Shown: positions 7,469-18,523, counted from the stretch's first letter. The stretch is 64,000 nt of DNA from Desertifilum tharense IPPAS B-1220 (GCF_001746915.1 NZ_MJGC01000049.1:22490-86489), one strand, 5' to 3'. Numbers and translations: made by a program. Notes: a model not told the origin generated them from the sequence alone.

Positions 7469-8797
7469 ATGAGTAACTTTTCTCGACGCAAATTTCTGTT
7501 CACCGCCGCCACCGCCACCGCTAGCACCCTCCTGATCCACGGCTGTACCTCCGGCAGCAATAACAACACCACAACCGCCGGAACCGTACCTGCTGCCAAC
7601 GTTAACCCCGCAGATAGCCCAGAAGTCACTGGAGCAAAGCTAGGATTTATTGCTCTGACAGATGCTGCCCCTTTGATCATTGCTAGAGAAAAAGGGATGT
7701 TTGCCAAGTATGGGATGCCTGATGTGGAAGTGCTGAAGCAGGCTTCCTGGGGCACAACCCGCGATAACCTAGAACTCGGTTCTACAGGGGGTGGCATTGA
7801 TGGGGCGCATATTCTCACCCCCATGCCTTACCTGATGGCTTTAGGGACAGTGACTCAGCAACCCGTCCCCATGTATATCTTGGCGCGGTTAAATTACAAC
7901 GGTCAGGGCATTCAACTTTCAAATAACTATAAGGATTTAGGGGTAGGCATTGATGCTAAAGCCCTCAAAGATGGTTTTGCTAGAGAAAAAGCCAATGGCA
8001 GAAACGATCTAAAAGCTGCTATGACTTTCCCCGGCGGTACCCATGATATGTGGATTCGCTACTGGATGGCGGCGGCGGGCATTAACCCCGATACCGATGT
8101 TTCTACGATTGTGGTACCGCCACCGCAAATGGTGGCTAACGTGAAGGTGAACAACATGGAAGCCTTCTGCGTGGGAGAACCCTGGCCGTTGCAAACCGTA
8201 AACCAAGGGATTGGGTTTATGGCCGCAACCACGGGCGAATTGTGGAAAGATCACCCCGAAAAAGCCTTTGCAATGCGAGCAGATTGGGTAGACAGCCACC
8301 CGAAAGCAGCAAAAGCGCTATTGATGGCCGTGATGGAGGCGCAACAGTGGTGCGACCAAGCCGAGAATAAGGAAGAAATGTGCCAAATCTTGGCGAAGCG
8401 GGAATGGTTTAGAGTTCCTTTCGATGATATTATCGACCGCTCCCTTGGGAAATACGATTACGGAACCGGGCGGGTCGAAGATTTCAGCAATTCCTTGGTG
8501 ATGAAGTATTGGAAAGATAATGCTTCTTACCCCTATAAGAGCCATGACCTGTGGTTCTTAACCGAGAACATTCGTTGGGGCTATCTCAAGCCGGATACGG
8601 ATATGCAAGCCATTATTGACAAGGTAAACCGCGAAGACTTGTGGCGGGAAGCCGCACAGACAATGGGCGTTCCGACGGCACAAATTCCCTCTAGCCCCTC
8701 TCGCGGTGTCGAAACTTTCTTTGATGGCGTCACCTTCGATCCGGAAAACCCAGAGGCTTATCTCAGACGGTTGGAAATTAAGAAAGTCAATATCTAG
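7469..8797 (+). CDS. nrtA: nitrate/nitrite ABC transporter substrate-binding lipoprotein
   Basis: 442-aa high-affinity nitrate/nitrite-binding protein attached to the outer face of the plasma membrane. The N-terminus carries a twin-arginine motif (SRRKFLF, residues 5-11) and a lipobox LIHGC, so export is probably by the Tat route with lipid attachment at C26. The mature part begins with a Ser/Asn/Thr/Pro-rich linker and then the NrtA/SsuA-type periplasmic-binding fold (GFIALTDAAPLIIA, FPGGTHDMWIRYWM, CVGEPW). The same fold recurs in the C-terminal half of NrtC. The cyanate transporter CynA is the closest alternative, but the flanking nirA and narB settle the substrate as nitrate/nitrite. Confidence 0.94.
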   Translation: MSNFSRRKFLFTAATATASTLLIHGCTSGSNNNTTTAGTVPAANVNPADSPEVTGAKLGFIALTDAAPLIIAREKGMFAKYGMPDVEVLKQASWGTTRDNLELGSTGGGIDGAHILTPMPYLMALGTVTQQPVPMYILARLNYNGQGIQLSNNYKDLGVGIDAKALKDGFAREKANGRNDLKAAMTFPGGTHDMWIRYWMAAAGINPDTDVSTIVVPPPQMVANVKVNNMEAFCVGEPWPLQTVNQGIGFMAATTGELWKDHPEKAFAMRADWVDSHPKAAKALLMAVMEAQQWCDQAENKEEMCQILAKREWFRVPFDDIIDRSLGKYDYGTGRVEDFSNSLVMKYWKDNASYPYKSHDLWFLTENIRWGYLKPDTDMQAIIDKVNREDLWREAAQTMGVPTAQIPSSPSRGVETFFDGVTFDPENPEAYLRRLEIKKVNI

Positions 8798-8885
8798 TTC
8801 GGCCGACAAGAAAGCATTGGTCGAGTGAGTTGACCAATGCTCGATATCAATTGCTCAAGGCTTACACCAAAAGGATAACCGATTC

Positions 8886-9722
8886 ATGAGTGCAAGTGTT
8901 TCTCGCCCCTCCCCCAAGATGACTCCCAATGCCGCGATCGCCTTTTTGCAGAAACGATCGCAAAAAGTCATCCGCCCCGCGATCGCGATCGCTATCTTTC
9001 TGGTCATTTGGCAAATTCTCTGCTCTAGCCCTGACGCCAACTTGCCTACGCCCATCCAAACCGTCCAAGAAACCTGGGACTTAATTATCGATCCCTTTTT
9101 CGATCGCGGCGGTACCGATAAAGGGATGGCCCTGCAAATCTTTGCTAGCCTGCGACGGGTTGCAGTGGGCTTCACCCTATCGGCAGTGGTCGGAATTGCA
9201 TTAGGCATTCTTATTGGAACCAACCGCTTTGTTTACGATGCCGTCGATCCCATTTTCCAAGTCTTAAGAACCGTTCCGCCCCTGGCTTGGTTGCCCATTT
9301 CCCTAGCCGCTTTCCGCGATAGCGAACCCAGCGCCATTTTCGTCATCTTCATTACCTCCATTTGGCCGATCTTAATTAACACCACCGTCGGCGTTCAACA
9401 AATTCCCCAAGACTATCGCAACGTGGCTCGCGTTTTACAACTGTCAAAGCGAGATTACTTCTTTAACATTCTGTTTCCGGCAACCGTTCCTTACATCTTT
9501 ACCGGATTGCGGATTGGGATTGGTTTATCGTGGCTGGCAATTATTGCCGCAGAAATGTTAGTGGGGGGCGTGGGCATCGGCTTCTTTATTTGGGATGCCT
9601 GGAATAGCTCGCAAATCAGCGAAATTATCCTCGCTTTGATTTACGTCGGAATTGTCGGTTTACTCCTCGATCGCCTGATGGGATTTGTCGCCTCCAAAGT
9701 CGTCCCTGAAGAAGCGAAATAG
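8886..9722 (+). CDS. nrtB: nitrate ABC transporter permease
   Basis: 278-aa inner-membrane permease of the NrtB/SsuC/TauC type with about six membrane helices. The EAA-like loop region (YRNVARVLQLSKRDYFFNILFPATVPYIFTGL, about residues 178-209) contacts the ATPases. AAGGA lies 10 nt before the ATG. The gene sits between the binding protein and the ATPase genes, 88 bp after nrtA and 44 bp before nrtC, in a single operon. A short Ser/Pro-rich cytoplasmic N-terminus precedes the first helix. Confidence 0.93.
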   Translation: MSASVSRPSPKMTPNAAIAFLQKRSQKVIRPAIAIAIFLVIWQILCSSPDANLPTPIQTVQETWDLIIDPFFDRGGTDKGMALQIFASLRRVAVGFTLSAVVGIALGILIGTNRFVYDAVDPIFQVLRTVPPLAWLPISLAAFRDSEPSAIFVIFITSIWPILINTTVGVQQIPQDYRNVARVLQLSKRDYFFNILFPATVPYIFTGLRIGIGLSWLAIIAAEMLVGGVGIGFFIWDAWNSSQISEIILALIYVGIVGLLLDRLMGFVASKVVPEEAK

Positions 9723-9766
9723 AGACTGTTCCAGATTGCTTAATTCCTCATTTCCCAAACATTGCC

Positions 9767-11794
9767 ATGAGTGCTTTTGTAGAAGTTGACCATATCGATC
9801 GCATTTTTCCCTTACCCAACGGGGAAAGTTATATCGCCCTCAAAAATATCGAACTCAAGATTAATAAAGGGGAATTTATCTCCTTGATCGGTCACTCCGG
9901 TTGCGGCAAATCCACTCTTTTGAACATCATTGCGGGCTTAGATCGACCCACCACTGGCGGCGTCATCTTAGAAGGGCGAGAAGTCCAAAAACCAGGGCCC
10001 GATCGGATGGTCGTGTTTCAAAACTATTCCTTGCTGCCTTGGAAAACCGTTCGCGAGAATATCGCCCTCGCCGTCGATCGCGTTATGCGGCACCTACCCA
10101 AAGGCGAGCGTAAAGGCATTGTTGAGCATCATATTGATATTGTGGGCTTGCGCCATGCGGCTCACAAGCGGCCGGCCCAACTGTCTGGAGGGATGAAACA
10201 ACGGGTGGCGATCGCCCGCGCCCTCGCCATTCGTCCCAAACTTCTTTTGCTAGACGAACCCTTTGGGGCCCTAGATGCCCTGACGCGGGGCAGTCTGCAA
10301 GAGCAGTTAATGAAAATTTGCCAAGAAAACGAAGTCACCTGCGTGATGGTGACGCACGATGTAGACGAAGCCCTGCTATTATCTGACCGGATCGTCATGC
10401 TCACCAATGGCCCGGCGGCCCATATCGGTCAGATTTTGGACGTTCCTATTCCCCGTCCCCGCCAGCGCCTCGATGTGGTTAACCATCCCAGTTACTACGC
10501 CCTGCGGAACGAAATGCTGTATTTCCTCAACCAGCAAAAACGGGCGAAGCGCACCAAAGCCAAGCAGCCGATCGCGATCGGTCGCAACGGCTTAGAGAAA
10601 GTCAACCTCGATATCGGCTTTATTCCCCTCACCGACTGCGCCCCCTTAGTCGTCGCCAAAGAAAAAGGCATTTTTGCCCGTCACGGCTTAGAAGAAGTCA
10701 ACCTGGTTCGCAAACCGGGCTGGCGGGCGCTGGCTAGCGATATGGCATCAGGACAGTTAGACGCGGCCCAAATGCTAGCCGGAATGCCCCTGGCGATGAC
10801 CTTGGGCATGGAGAATCAACCTTCAGTTCCCATCGTCACAGCCCTTACCCTGTCGCGCAATGGTAACGCCATCACCTGGAGCAAGCAACTGTATGACCAG
10901 GGAATCCGCAGCTTAGAAGATTTTAAACGCTCCATGCTGGCCGATTCCGATAAAGTGCATACCTTTGGCATGGTGCATCCCACCTCCATGCACAACCTGT
11001 TATTGCGCTACTGGTTTGCTAGTCATGGCATCGATCCAGATTGGGATATCAACCTCACCGTAATTCCTCCGCCGCAAATGGTCTCGAACCTGAAGGCCGG
11101 AAATATTGACGGCTATTGCGTGGGCGAACCTTGGAATTCGCGGGCCGTGTATGAAGGTTTAGGGGTGGTGATGGCCACCGATCTAGACCTGTGGGCGGGA
11201 CATATTGAGAAAGTGTTAGGCGTGCGCGAAGCCTGGGCGAATCAGTATCCCCAAACTCATCTAGCGTTGGTGACAGCGTTATTAGAAGCTTGCGAGTATT
11301 GCGACGATCGCCGCAACCGCGAAGAAATTCTGCAACTGATCTGTCGCCCGGAATACGTGGGTTCCGCCCCGGAATATACCCGTCCCGGCTTGCTCGATCC
11401 TTACAACAAAGGCACCGGGGAACCCGTTCAACTGCTAGATTACAATCAATTTTACGTCGATCGTACCAACTGCCCCGACCGGACGCAAATGTTGTGGGTG
11501 ATGGCACAGATGGCGCGTTGGGGAATTACGCCTTTCCCGAAAAACTGGGTAGAAATTATTGAACGCGTTTGCAAAATCGATGTGTTTAGCGAAGCGGCGA
11601 GAAGTTTAGGCTTCTTAGATACAGAACGCGATCGCGCTCCCATTCAATTATGGGATGGCGAAGTCTTTAACCCCGACGATCCCATCGGCTATCTCAGCCA
11701 AGTGGCGATCAAGCGCGACATTCAAATTCAAGAAATTATGCTGGCGAACGATGACACCCCGACCCCTTCGCCTAGCCTGCGGAAAATTGCCTAA
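9767..11794 (+). CDS. nrtC: nitrate ABC transporter ATPase fused to an NrtA-like regulatory domain
   Basis: 675-aa two-domain protein. Residues 1-265 are an ABC ATPase: Walker [10 protein letters not shown] at 42-50, Q-loop [10 protein letters not shown], signature LSGGMKQR and Walker [14 protein letters not shown]. Residues 280-660 repeat the NrtA fold ([28 protein letters not shown]) without signal peptide or lipobox, so this part stays in the cytoplasm. In Synechococcus PCC 7942 the C-terminal domain mediates ammonium inhibition of nitrate uptake (established). The fusion is the normal form of NrtC and distinguishes a nitrate transporter from a sulfonate one. It pairs with NrtD as the heterodimeric ATPase. 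Confidence 0.95.
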   Translation: MSAFVEVDHIDRIFPLPNGESYIALKNIELKINKGEFISLIGHSGCGKSTLLNIIAGLDRPTTGGVILEGREVQKPGPDRMVVFQNYSLLPWKTVRENIALAVDRVMRHLPKGERKGIVEHHIDIVGLRHAAHKRPAQLSGGMKQRVAIARALAIRPKLLLLDEPFGALDALTRGSLQEQLMKICQENEVTCVMVTHDVDEALLLSDRIVMLTNGPAAHIGQILDVPIPRPRQRLDVVNHPSYYALRNEMLYFLNQQKRAKRTKAKQPIAIGRNGLEKVNLDIGFIPLTDCAPLVVAKEKGIFARHGLEEVNLVRKPGWRALASDMASGQLDAAQMLAGMPLAMTLGMENQPSVPIVTALTLSRNGNAITWSKQLYDQGIRSLEDFKRSMLADSDKVHTFGMVHPTSMHNLLLRYWFASHGIDPDWDINLTVIPPPQMVSNLKAGNIDGYCVGEPWNSRAVYEGLGVVMATDLDLWAGHIEKVLGVREAWANQYPQTHLALVTALLEACEYCDDRRNREEILQLICRPEYVGSAPEYTRPGLLDPYNKGTGEPVQLLDYNQFYVDRTNCPDRTQMLWVMAQMARWGITPFPKNWVEIIERVCKIDVFSEAARSLGFLDTERDRAPIQLWDGEVFNPDDPIGYLSQVAIKRDIQIQEIMLANDDTPTPSPSLRKIA

Positions 11795-11820
11795 TTTTAG
11801 TCCTGGTTTTAGTCAAACAG

Positions 11821-12669
11821 ATGGTTAATAGCAACATCCTCGTCAACCCCCCAATCGTTTCTAACCCCACTCCAGAAGCGAAACCGTTTTTAGTCCTCGA
11901 TAACCTGTCTAAGGTGTATCCCACGCCAACTGGACCCTACACCGTTTTGGAAAACGTCAATTTAACGGTCAGTGAAGGGGAATTTATCTGTTTGATCGGT
12001 CACTCCGGTTGCGGAAAGTCCACCTTGCTGAATATGGTCGGCGGGTTTACTCAACCCACCACCGGAGAAGTCCGCCTCCCCACAGGCGTTGTTACCCAAC
12101 CGGGGCCCGATCGGATGGTGGTGTTTCAAAACTACTCCTTACTCCCCTGGAAAACCGCGTTTGAAAATATCTATTTAGCGGTGAAATCGGTTTTCCCCCA
12201 CAAATCCAAAAAAGAGAAAATTGAAATTGTCCGCGAACACCTCGCCCTAGTGGGCTTAGAGGAAGCCGCTGATAAGAAGCCCACCCAACTCTCTGGCGGG
12301 ATGAAACAGCGGGTGGCGATCGCGCGCGCCTTAGCCATTTGTCCCCAGGTGTTAATCCTTGACGAACCCTTTGGGGCCCTAGACCCCCTGACGCGGGAAG
12401 ACTTGCAAGAAGAACTCCTAGACATCTGGCGACGCCATCAAGTCACCGTGTTAATGATTACCCACGATATTGATGAGGCGCTGTTCTTAGCCGATCGCTT
12501 GGTGATGATGACCAACGGGCCAGCCGCAACCATTGGAGAAGTGCTAAACATTCCCTTCTCCCGTCCCCGCAACCGCGCCCAAATTATGGAAGATCCGACT
12601 TACTACGATCTGCGGAACTACGCTTTAGATTTCTTGTATCATCGCTATGCTCACGATGATGCGGCTTAA
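11821..12669 (+). CDS. nrtD: nitrate ABC transporter ATPase
   Basis: 282-aa ABC ATPase, close paralogue of the first domain of NrtC: Walker [10 protein letters not shown] at about residues 60-68, [20 protein letters not shown], Walker [14 protein letters not shown]. It lacks the NrtA-like C-terminal half. An N-terminal extension of about 25 residues (Asn/Pro-rich) precedes the domain. It follows nrtC after 26 bp in the same operon and supplies the second nucleotide-binding subunit of the transporter. Confidence 0.95.
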   Translation: MVNSNILVNPPIVSNPTPEAKPFLVLDNLSKVYPTPTGPYTVLENVNLTVSEGEFICLIGHSGCGKSTLLNMVGGFTQPTTGEVRLPTGVVTQPGPDRMVVFQNYSLLPWKTAFENIYLAVKSVFPHKSKKEKIEIVREHLALVGLEEAADKKPTQLSGGMKQRVAIARALAICPQVLILDEPFGALDPLTREDLQEELLDIWRRHQVTVLMITHDIDEALFLADRLVMMTNGPAATIGEVLNIPFSRPRNRAQIMEDPTYYDLRNYALDFLYHRYAHDDAA

Positions 12670-12739
12670 GCCTTATTTAGGCAGGATTTGATTTGTTTTG
12701 GGATTGCCCTGACAAATGACCTATGACTTTTGACTCAAG

Positions 12740-14950
12740 ATGAACGATATCACTAAAACGCTTTGTCCATACTGTGGAGTTGGGTGCGGTTTAGAGGTGC
12801 TACCCCCCGCCCAACGGGGAAAAGCGACGAAACGAGACGATCTAGGGAACCCCATCTGGCAAGTCAGAGGCGATCGCAGCCACCCTTCTAGCCAGGGAAT
12901 GGTCTGTGTTAAAGGGGCAACCATTGCAGAATCTTTAGATAAGGATCGACTCTTCCATCCGATGATCCGCGAATCGCTGGATCGACCGTTTCGTCGCGCC
13001 AGTTGGGATGAAGCGTTAGATTTAATCGTGACTCGCCTGCAAGTGGTGCAGCAACAACTCGGTCCCCAGGGAATCTGCATGTATGGTTCCGGTCAACTGC
13101 AAACGGAAGACTATTACATCGCCCAAAAGTTACTCAAGGGGTTTCTAAAAACCAATAACTTTGACTCCAATTCGCGCCTGTGCATGTCTTCGGCGGTGGT
13201 TGGCTATCAACAAAGTTTGGGTTCTGATGGGCCGCCTTGCTGTTATGAGGATTTGGAACAAACCGATTTTGCCTTCTTAATTGGTACCAATGCCGCCGAA
13301 TGTCATCCGATCGCCTTTAATCGCCTGCGAAAGTATCACAAGCGCAACCCCCGCGTCAAAATGGTGGTGGTCGATCCGCGCCGAACGGCGACGGCGGAAG
13401 CAGCAGATTTGCACCTCGCGATTAAACCGGGTACGGATATTGACCTCCTGAATGGCATTGCTTACCTATTAATGCAGTGGGGGGCCATTCACGCCCCGTT
13501 TATTGATGAGTGTACGAGTCATTTTCCCGAATTTGCCCAGTTAATTAGCGAGTATACGCCGGAACGGGTGGCGCAGCGCTGCGATATTCCCCTAGACTCC
13601 TTGGAAGAGGTGGCCCGCTATTGGGCGGAGTCGGAAAAGACGATTTCCCTGTGGTCAATGGGGATGAATCAGTCTTCGGAAGGGACGGCGAAGGTGCGAT
13701 CGCTAATTAATCTGCACCTGATGACGGGAACCATTGGCAAACCTGGATGCGGGCCGTTTTCCCTCACCGGACAGCCGAACGCAATGGGGGGACGCGAGTC
13801 GGGCGGGTTATCTAGCCTGTTACCGGGGTATCGATCGGTAAAGAATCCGGTGCATCGGGCGGAGGTAGAAGCCTTTTGGGGTCTACCTTCGGGTCAAATC
13901 TCGCCGCAACCGGGATACACCGCCGGGGAAATGGTGCAGGCGCTGGAAACGGGCGGAATTGGGCTGCTGTGGGTGGTTGCGACTAATCCGGTGGTGAGTT
14001 TGCCGGATCTCGAACGGGCTAAGGCCGCGTTGGCGCGATCGCCCTTTACGATCGTTCAAGATGCCTACTATCCCACGGAAACCACCGAATTTGCCCATGT
14101 CTTGTTACCCGCCGCCCAATGGGGCGAGAAAACGGGGACAATGACCAACTCCGAACGGGTTGTCACCCTCTGTCAGGCGTTTAGACCGCCCAAGGGCGAG
14201 GCGAAGCCGGACTGGGAGATTTTTGCAGAGGTGGCCCGCCGTTTGGGTTTTGGCGATCGCTTTATCTACCCAAATTCAGCCGCAGTTTACGCGGAATACG
14301 TGCAGATCACCCAAGGACGGGTTTGCGATATGTCTGGCTTAAGCCACGCACTCCTCGCCGATGGCCCGATCCAATGGCCCTACGGTAGCCTGGAAAAGCA
14401 TTTCGACCCCCAACCCAACCGAGAACCCAATAAACGCCTCTACACCCATTTCCGCTTCCCAACCCCAGACGGACGCGCCCGGTTTGGGGCCTATCATTCG
14501 CGAGGGTTGGCCGAACCCCCCGATCCCGATTATCCCCTGGTTCTCACCACCGGACGCCTCTACGGGCATTGGCACACCCAAACCCGGACGGGGAGAATTG
14601 AGAAGATTCAGCAAATGTATCCCCAACCGTTTATTGAGATTCATCCCCGCGATGCGTTGAAGTTGGGGGTGGTGGAAAATGATTGGGTCGATGTTCAAAG
14701 TCGGCGCGGGAAGTCGCGGTTTGCGGTGAAGGTGACAAAAGCGATCGCGCCAGGAACGGTGTTTGTCCCCATGCACTGGGGCAGTTTGTGGGCGGAAAAT
14801 GCTGAAGCTAATGCCCTAACGCATTCTGAATGTTGTCCCGATTCCAGCCAGCCTGAACTGAAAGCTTGTGCTGTACAATTGAGCAAAGTTAAATCTGAAT
14901 TTGTAGAAATGGGGACTGTAGGCTCTCCTTCACTAATCGCTAAACATTAG
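12740..14950 (+). CDS. narB: ferredoxin-nitrate reductase
   Basis: 736-aa assimilatory nitrate reductase of the bis-MGD molybdoenzyme family; it reduces nitrate to nitrite with electrons from ferredoxin. The N-terminal [4Fe-4S] cluster is bound by C9, C12, C16 and C56 (CPYCGVGC and VCVKG). The probable molybdenum ligand is C148 in RLCMSS. Further MGD contacts ([17 protein letters not shown], and the C-terminal molydopterin dinucleotide-binding domain with [16 protein letters not shown]) are present. There is no extra C-terminal [2Fe-2S] domain, as expected for a ferredoxin-dependent enzyme. The gene closes the nirA-nrtABCD-narB operon, 70 bp after nrtD. Maturation should depend on NarM, encoded at 15.7 kb. 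Confidence 0.96.
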   Translation: MNDITKTLCPYCGVGCGLEVLPPAQRGKATKRDDLGNPIWQVRGDRSHPSSQGMVCVKGATIAESLDKDRLFHPMIRESLDRPFRRASWDEALDLIVTRLQVVQQQLGPQGICMYGSGQLQTEDYYIAQKLLKGFLKTNNFDSNSRLCMSSAVVGYQQSLGSDGPPCCYEDLEQTDFAFLIGTNAAECHPIAFNRLRKYHKRNPRVKMVVVDPRRTATAEAADLHLAIKPGTDIDLLNGIAYLLMQWGAIHAPFIDECTSHFPEFAQLISEYTPERVAQRCDIPLDSLEEVARYWAESEKTISLWSMGMNQSSEGTAKVRSLINLHLMTGTIGKPGCGPFSLTGQPNAMGGRESGGLSSLLPGYRSVKNPVHRAEVEAFWGLPSGQISPQPGYTAGEMVQALETGGIGLLWVVATNPVVSLPDLERAKAALARSPFTIVQDAYYPTETTEFAHVLLPAAQWGEKTGTMTNSERVVTLCQAFRPPKGEAKPDWEIFAEVARRLGFGDRFIYPNSAAVYAEYVQITQGRVCDMSGLSHALLADGPIQWPYGSLEKHFDPQPNREPNKRLYTHFRFPTPDGRARFGAYHSRGLAEPPDPDYPLVLTTGRLYGHWHTQTRTGRIEKIQQMYPQPFIEIHPRDALKLGVVENDWVDVQSRRGKSRFAVKVTKAIAPGTVFVPMHWGSLWAENAEANALTHSECCPDSSQPELKACAVQLSKVKSEFVEMGTVGSPSLIAKH

Positions 14951-15191
14951 GGAGGGGCTGAGGTTCTCGATCGGTAGCACAAGCTGGATAGACCGATAGC
15001 AAGCCTAAATCAAGCTTGAACGTCTCTAACGCCCCTATCCTGGCGGGCGAGGAGGGACAGTTCGCCACGGGTTGAAGTTTGCGATCGGGGCTTGGTGAGG
15101 GGATGCGATCGCAACTCAGGCTAAACGATCCCCAGCCGCCAACAAGCCAGCGCAATTGTAAAAACCGTCTTCAAGGTGGGGCGATCTATTA

Positions 15192-15662
15192 ATGCGGTGG
15201 TTCAAAAAATTTATCCGGAATCTCACAATCTCCGATCCGGATAACGAGCATTTTCTCAAATTCATTCATCGCCTTGAAGTTCTGGTCAGTAAAATACTTT
15301 CCCTATTGATGATAGGGATTATTTTCGTTTCTCTATTCGATCTGGTTAGCTTCTTAGTTCAGCAAGTCTTTTCCCCTCCTACTGGCTTTTTTAATCGCAC
15401 CCTATTTGAGATTTTTGGTTTATTCTTAAATGTTCTCATTGCTTTAGAATTACTAGAAAATATCACTGCTTATCTCCAGCGCAACGTCATTCATGTCGAA
15501 TTAGTGATTGTCACTTCCTTGATTGCTGTTGCCCGAAAAGTGATTATTTTCGATCTTGAAAAAAAGCAAGCCATAGACCTAATTGCACTTGCTCTCACCA
15601 TTTTAGCCCTTTCCATTAGCTATCTTTTAATTCGGCTTTCCCGAATCAAAGATCGACCCTAA
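15192..15662 (+). CDS. PsiE-family small membrane protein
   Basis: 156-aa integral membrane protein with four predicted hydrophobic segments (about residues 36-56, 70-92, 103-119 and 127-148). It matches the pattern of the phosphate-starvation-inducible PsiE family, whose function is unknown. It lies between narB (241 bp upstream, with no clear terminator) and narM (27 bp downstream, same strand), so it may be carried on the nitrate transcript. A small gene of unknown function following narB is also known in Anabaena PCC 7120, but I cannot say that it is the same family. No nitrate-specific motif is seen. Confidence 0.7.
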   Translation: MRWFKKFIRNLTISDPDNEHFLKFIHRLEVLVSKILSLLMIGIIFVSLFDLVSFLVQQVFSPPTGFFNRTLFEIFGLFLNVLIALELLENITAYLQRNVIHVELVIVTSLIAVARKVIIFDLEKKQAIDLIALALTILALSISYLLIRLSRIKDRP

Positions 15663-15689
15663 AAACTGCCCCAAATCGCGATCGCAAAA

Positions 15690-16142
15690 ATGAGTCAATT
15701 CTTTCAATTTGAAGCTGATTTTGTAGAATCCTTAAGATGCATTCCCATGCAAGTTCGTCTCAAACTAGACACTTGTGGAATTAAACTTAAACTCAATCAA
15801 TGGCATCAATTTAACCCCACAGAAAGACAAGCTTTAGTAGACCAACCGTGCGAAAGTCCTGAAGAAATTCTTGCCTATCGGAAATTCTTACAAAACCTCG
15901 TCCAAGAACGAACTGGACAACCCGCCTCGGAATTACCCATCGAAACGCATCCTGCCTGGTTAAATGCTACGGAAATTCCCCAACAGGTACAAGAAAAAAC
16001 TCAAGAACTCAACCGAGAAATGACTCTAAAGGCTTGGGAAAATCTAACTCCCGTGCAGCGTTTCGCCTTAATTAAACTGAGTCGTCCCAGTCATGAAAAT
16101 CATAACTTTTTACCAGCACTGCAAGAATTTAACTTAGCTTAA
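15690..16142 (+). CDS. narM: nitrate reductase maturation protein NarM
   Basis: 150-aa soluble protein of the nitrate-reductase-associated family (PF09655/TIGR02664). Characteristic segments are FQFEADFVESLRCIPMQVR near the N-terminus, KLDTCGIKLKL, and the C-terminal LTPVQRFALIKLSRP. NarM is required for active NarB in cyanobacteria and interacts with it in two-hybrid tests in Anabaena (established, from memory). Its position just after the nir operon fits. The 27-bp gap to the PsiE-like gene contains a HIP1 palindrome. It converges with the diguanylate cyclase gene, with 21 bp between stop codons and no obvious shared terminator. Confidence 0.92.
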   Translation: MSQFFQFEADFVESLRCIPMQVRLKLDTCGIKLKLNQWHQFNPTERQALVDQPCESPEEILAYRKFLQNLVQERTGQPASELPIETHPAWLNATEIPQQVQEKTQELNREMTLKAWENLTPVQRFALIKLSRPSHENHNFLPALQEFNLA

Positions 16143-16163
16143 ATAGATCAACCCTAATCCCAA

Positions 16164-18269
16164 TTATACATAAGATTGAATCACAACGCGATCGCGCCCT
16201 AAATTCTTAGCCTCATAAAGTTTATTATCCGCAATGGCAATTAATTGAGATGGAGTCGCCTTCATACTCGGCGTGAGCGAGGCAACCCCCAAACTCAACG
16301 TGATATACTGATTAATTGCCGAACTGCGATGCTTAATTCGCAACGTTTTGACTTGATAGCGAATACTTTCTGCGAGTAATACGGCCCCATCTAAGGACGT
16401 ATTGGGTAAAATAACAGCAAATTCTTCCCCCCCATATCGTGCCACTAAATCCGCCGGACGTTTAACCACAGAACGAATGGTAGAAGCCACCTGTTTTAAA
16501 CAGGCATCTCCGGCTTGATGTCCGTAGGTATCGTTATAAGCTTTAAAGTAATCAATATCGCAAATAATTAAAGATAAAGGCGCTTTTTCTCTACTCAAGC
16601 GTCGCCATTCCTGGGTGAGATATTCATCAAAGCGGCGACGGTTAGCAATTTGCGTAAGTCCATCAATAGAGGCTAGGGTTTGTAATTCAGCATTGGCTTG
16701 TGCCAGTTGATAATAAAGTTCTGCTTGTTGAATGGCTAGATTAATTTGAGTCGCCAACTGTTCCATCAAATCAACTTCAATCGGTTGCCATTGTCGCATT
16801 TGATTGCATTGATGCATCACCAGCAGTCCCCAAAGTTTTTCGGCTTGCAAAATGGGAACCACCAACAGAGATTTAACACCCACCGCCTTGAGTAATTCAA
16901 TATCTGCCTTGTGAAGGTTTGCAGTTTGGATATCGTCGCACGCCAAAAGCCGACCTTGACAAAACTGCTCAATTAGGGGAGGTTCAGTAAAAGAGAGATG
17001 GCGAACTTTCCAATCGCGCAAGGGAAGATAGGAAGCGTGAGTATTGAGAGACTCCTCCACAATCAACGCATCCTTACCGGAGGGTTGAAAGCGGTAAATT
17101 AAAGCGCGATCGCAGTTGAGCAATTGCCGAATTTCATCGACAATATTCTTGAGCAGATCCTGAAGCTCTAAAGAACGATGGAGATTGCGCGTTAATAAAC
17201 CGAGGAGTCGTTCGCGTTGAAAAAGCTGTTGCAATGCAATTTCTGCCTGCTTGCGTTCGGTAATATTATGTAAAACCGCAACCCCGCCGCGAATATCCTC
17301 TTGAGCATTGCGAATGGGTCTAGCACTCACGCTTAACCACAGTTCTTGGCTAGAATGACGATGGCGCAGGTAAATTTCTTCTCGCTCAATTTCTTCTCCT
17401 TGAGCTGCACGAGTTAAAGGCAAAGTTTCGCAAGTATAGCGCGTAATTCCATTCGAGTAATAGCATTCATAATCGGTTGTCCATTCAGCGATTGTTTTGT
17501 AGACTGATCCCTGAGCCATCATTTGCCGAGCTGCTGGATTAAACAGCAGAAATCGTCCTTGACGATCCACGACAATCACGCCATCACCAATACTGTCTAG
17601 AATAGACTGAAGAATACTCATTTGGTTGATCAAAGCAAGTTGAGAATCTGCAAGTTGTGCGGCTTGTTGAGAGAGTAAAACTTCATGATTTTGGCGTTTA
17701 TGATTGTCCTGTTTCAGTTGCTCGTCTCTGAGCTGAATTTCATCGCTGAATAACAGGGTTCTATTTCCAATTTGAGTTTTGGCGTCTAACCTTTCCTCTA
17801 GATTTAAGGGATTAAGATAGAGATCGATATCTTGGCAAATTAAAAAAAGCGTCTTTAAAGCTTCAGAATAAGTAATAAGACTGCCACTAATCTTGACTAA
17901 AATTGGCTTGCCATCTTTGCAAACTTGCTGTCCAATCCAATCTTGAACGGCTGTTTGCTTCCTTTCTAATAAATCGAGTTTTTGGTGATAAGTGTCAAGA
18001 TCGGCGGCGGCTACAAGGACATCAATCGATTTTCCCACTAATTCTGAAGCTTCATAACCTAAATAATGAGCGCCAAAGTCACTAATTGCTAAAATTTCTC
18101 GATTTTTGTTTAAATTTAAACAAATTCCGGGAAGTTGCTTGCAAACATTTAACGCACTCACAAAAGCTTCGCGATCGCTAGAAAATTGCGTTCCTACGGG
18201 AAGAGTCCAAGGAGACTTAACGGCTAAATCGTTGAATAAGCGATAAAAGTCAAAAGGCAAAGCGTTCAT
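16164..18269 (-). CDS. PAS-PAS-GAF-GGDEF diguanylate cyclase
   Basis: 701-aa cytoplasmic signalling protein predicted to make c-di-GMP. Domains in order: PAS (about 40-150), a second PAS (about 215-340, with SIGDGVIVVDRQGRFLLFNPAA), GAF (about 365-510, with DRALIYRF and SLLVVPIL, of the kind that can bind bilin or other ligands), and GGDEF (about 530-695). The catalytic motif is intact GGEEF at 613-617, and the product-inhibition I-site RPAD lies five residues before it (604-607). No EAL or membrane segment is present. The ATG at 18269 is chosen over a TTG at 18275. The ligand of the GAF domain is unknown; no canonical bilin Cys is evident to me. Confidence 0.9.
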   Translation of the reverse strand: MNALPFDFYRLFNDLAVKSPWTLPVGTQFSSDREAFVSALNVCKQLPGICLNLNKNREILAISDFGAHYLGYEASELVGKSIDVLVAAADLDTYHQKLDLLERKQTAVQDWIGQQVCKDGKPILVKISGSLITYSEALKTLFLICQDIDLYLNPLNLEERLDAKTQIGNRTLLFSDEIQLRDEQLKQDNHKRQNHEVLLSQQAAQLADSQLALINQMSILQSILDSIGDGVIVVDRQGRFLLFNPAARQMMAQGSVYKTIAEWTTDYECYYSNGITRYTCETLPLTRAAQGEEIEREEIYLRHRHSSQELWLSVSARPIRNAQEDIRGGVAVLHNITERKQAEIALQQLFQRERLLGLLTRNLHRSLELQDLLKNIVDEIRQLLNCDRALIYRFQPSGKDALIVEESLNTHASYLPLRDWKVRHLSFTEPPLIEQFCQGRLLACDDIQTANLHKADIELLKAVGVKSLLVVPILQAEKLWGLLVMHQCNQMRQWQPIEVDLMEQLATQINLAIQQAELYYQLAQANAELQTLASIDGLTQIANRRRFDEYLTQEWRRLSREKAPLSLIICDIDYFKAYNDTYGHQAGDACLKQVASTIRSVVKRPADLVARYGGEEFAVILPNTSLDGAVLLAESIRYQVKTLRIKHRSSAINQYITLSLGVASLTPSMKATPSQLIAIADNKLYEAKNLGRDRVVIQSYV

Positions 18270-18523
18270 TGTCAAGCATTGATAAAATATTAAAGTGTTT
18301 TTATAAAAATTTGTAGTCTCAAATGATTCAGTTTTTCAAAACTGTGTTTCTACCCTAGCACAATCATTAAACTTGTCTTGCATTTTAATAAGTTAGGTTA
18401 CAAAGTTAATAAAAAAACATACAAGGGTGACAAGAATAGGAAACAGCGATCGCCTTTTGGCCACTCGATGAGCCAAAATCAGAACAATCTTCTGAAATCC
18501 ATTGAATTAAGGAAGCACGAGAA

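Noticed and set aside
11055..11507. 150-aa open frame on the minus strand
   Set aside because: Antisense to the NrtA-like domain of nrtC; composition is that of a shadow frame.
14339..14776. 145-aa open frame on the minus strand
   Set aside because: Antisense to the 3' part of narB; no motif.
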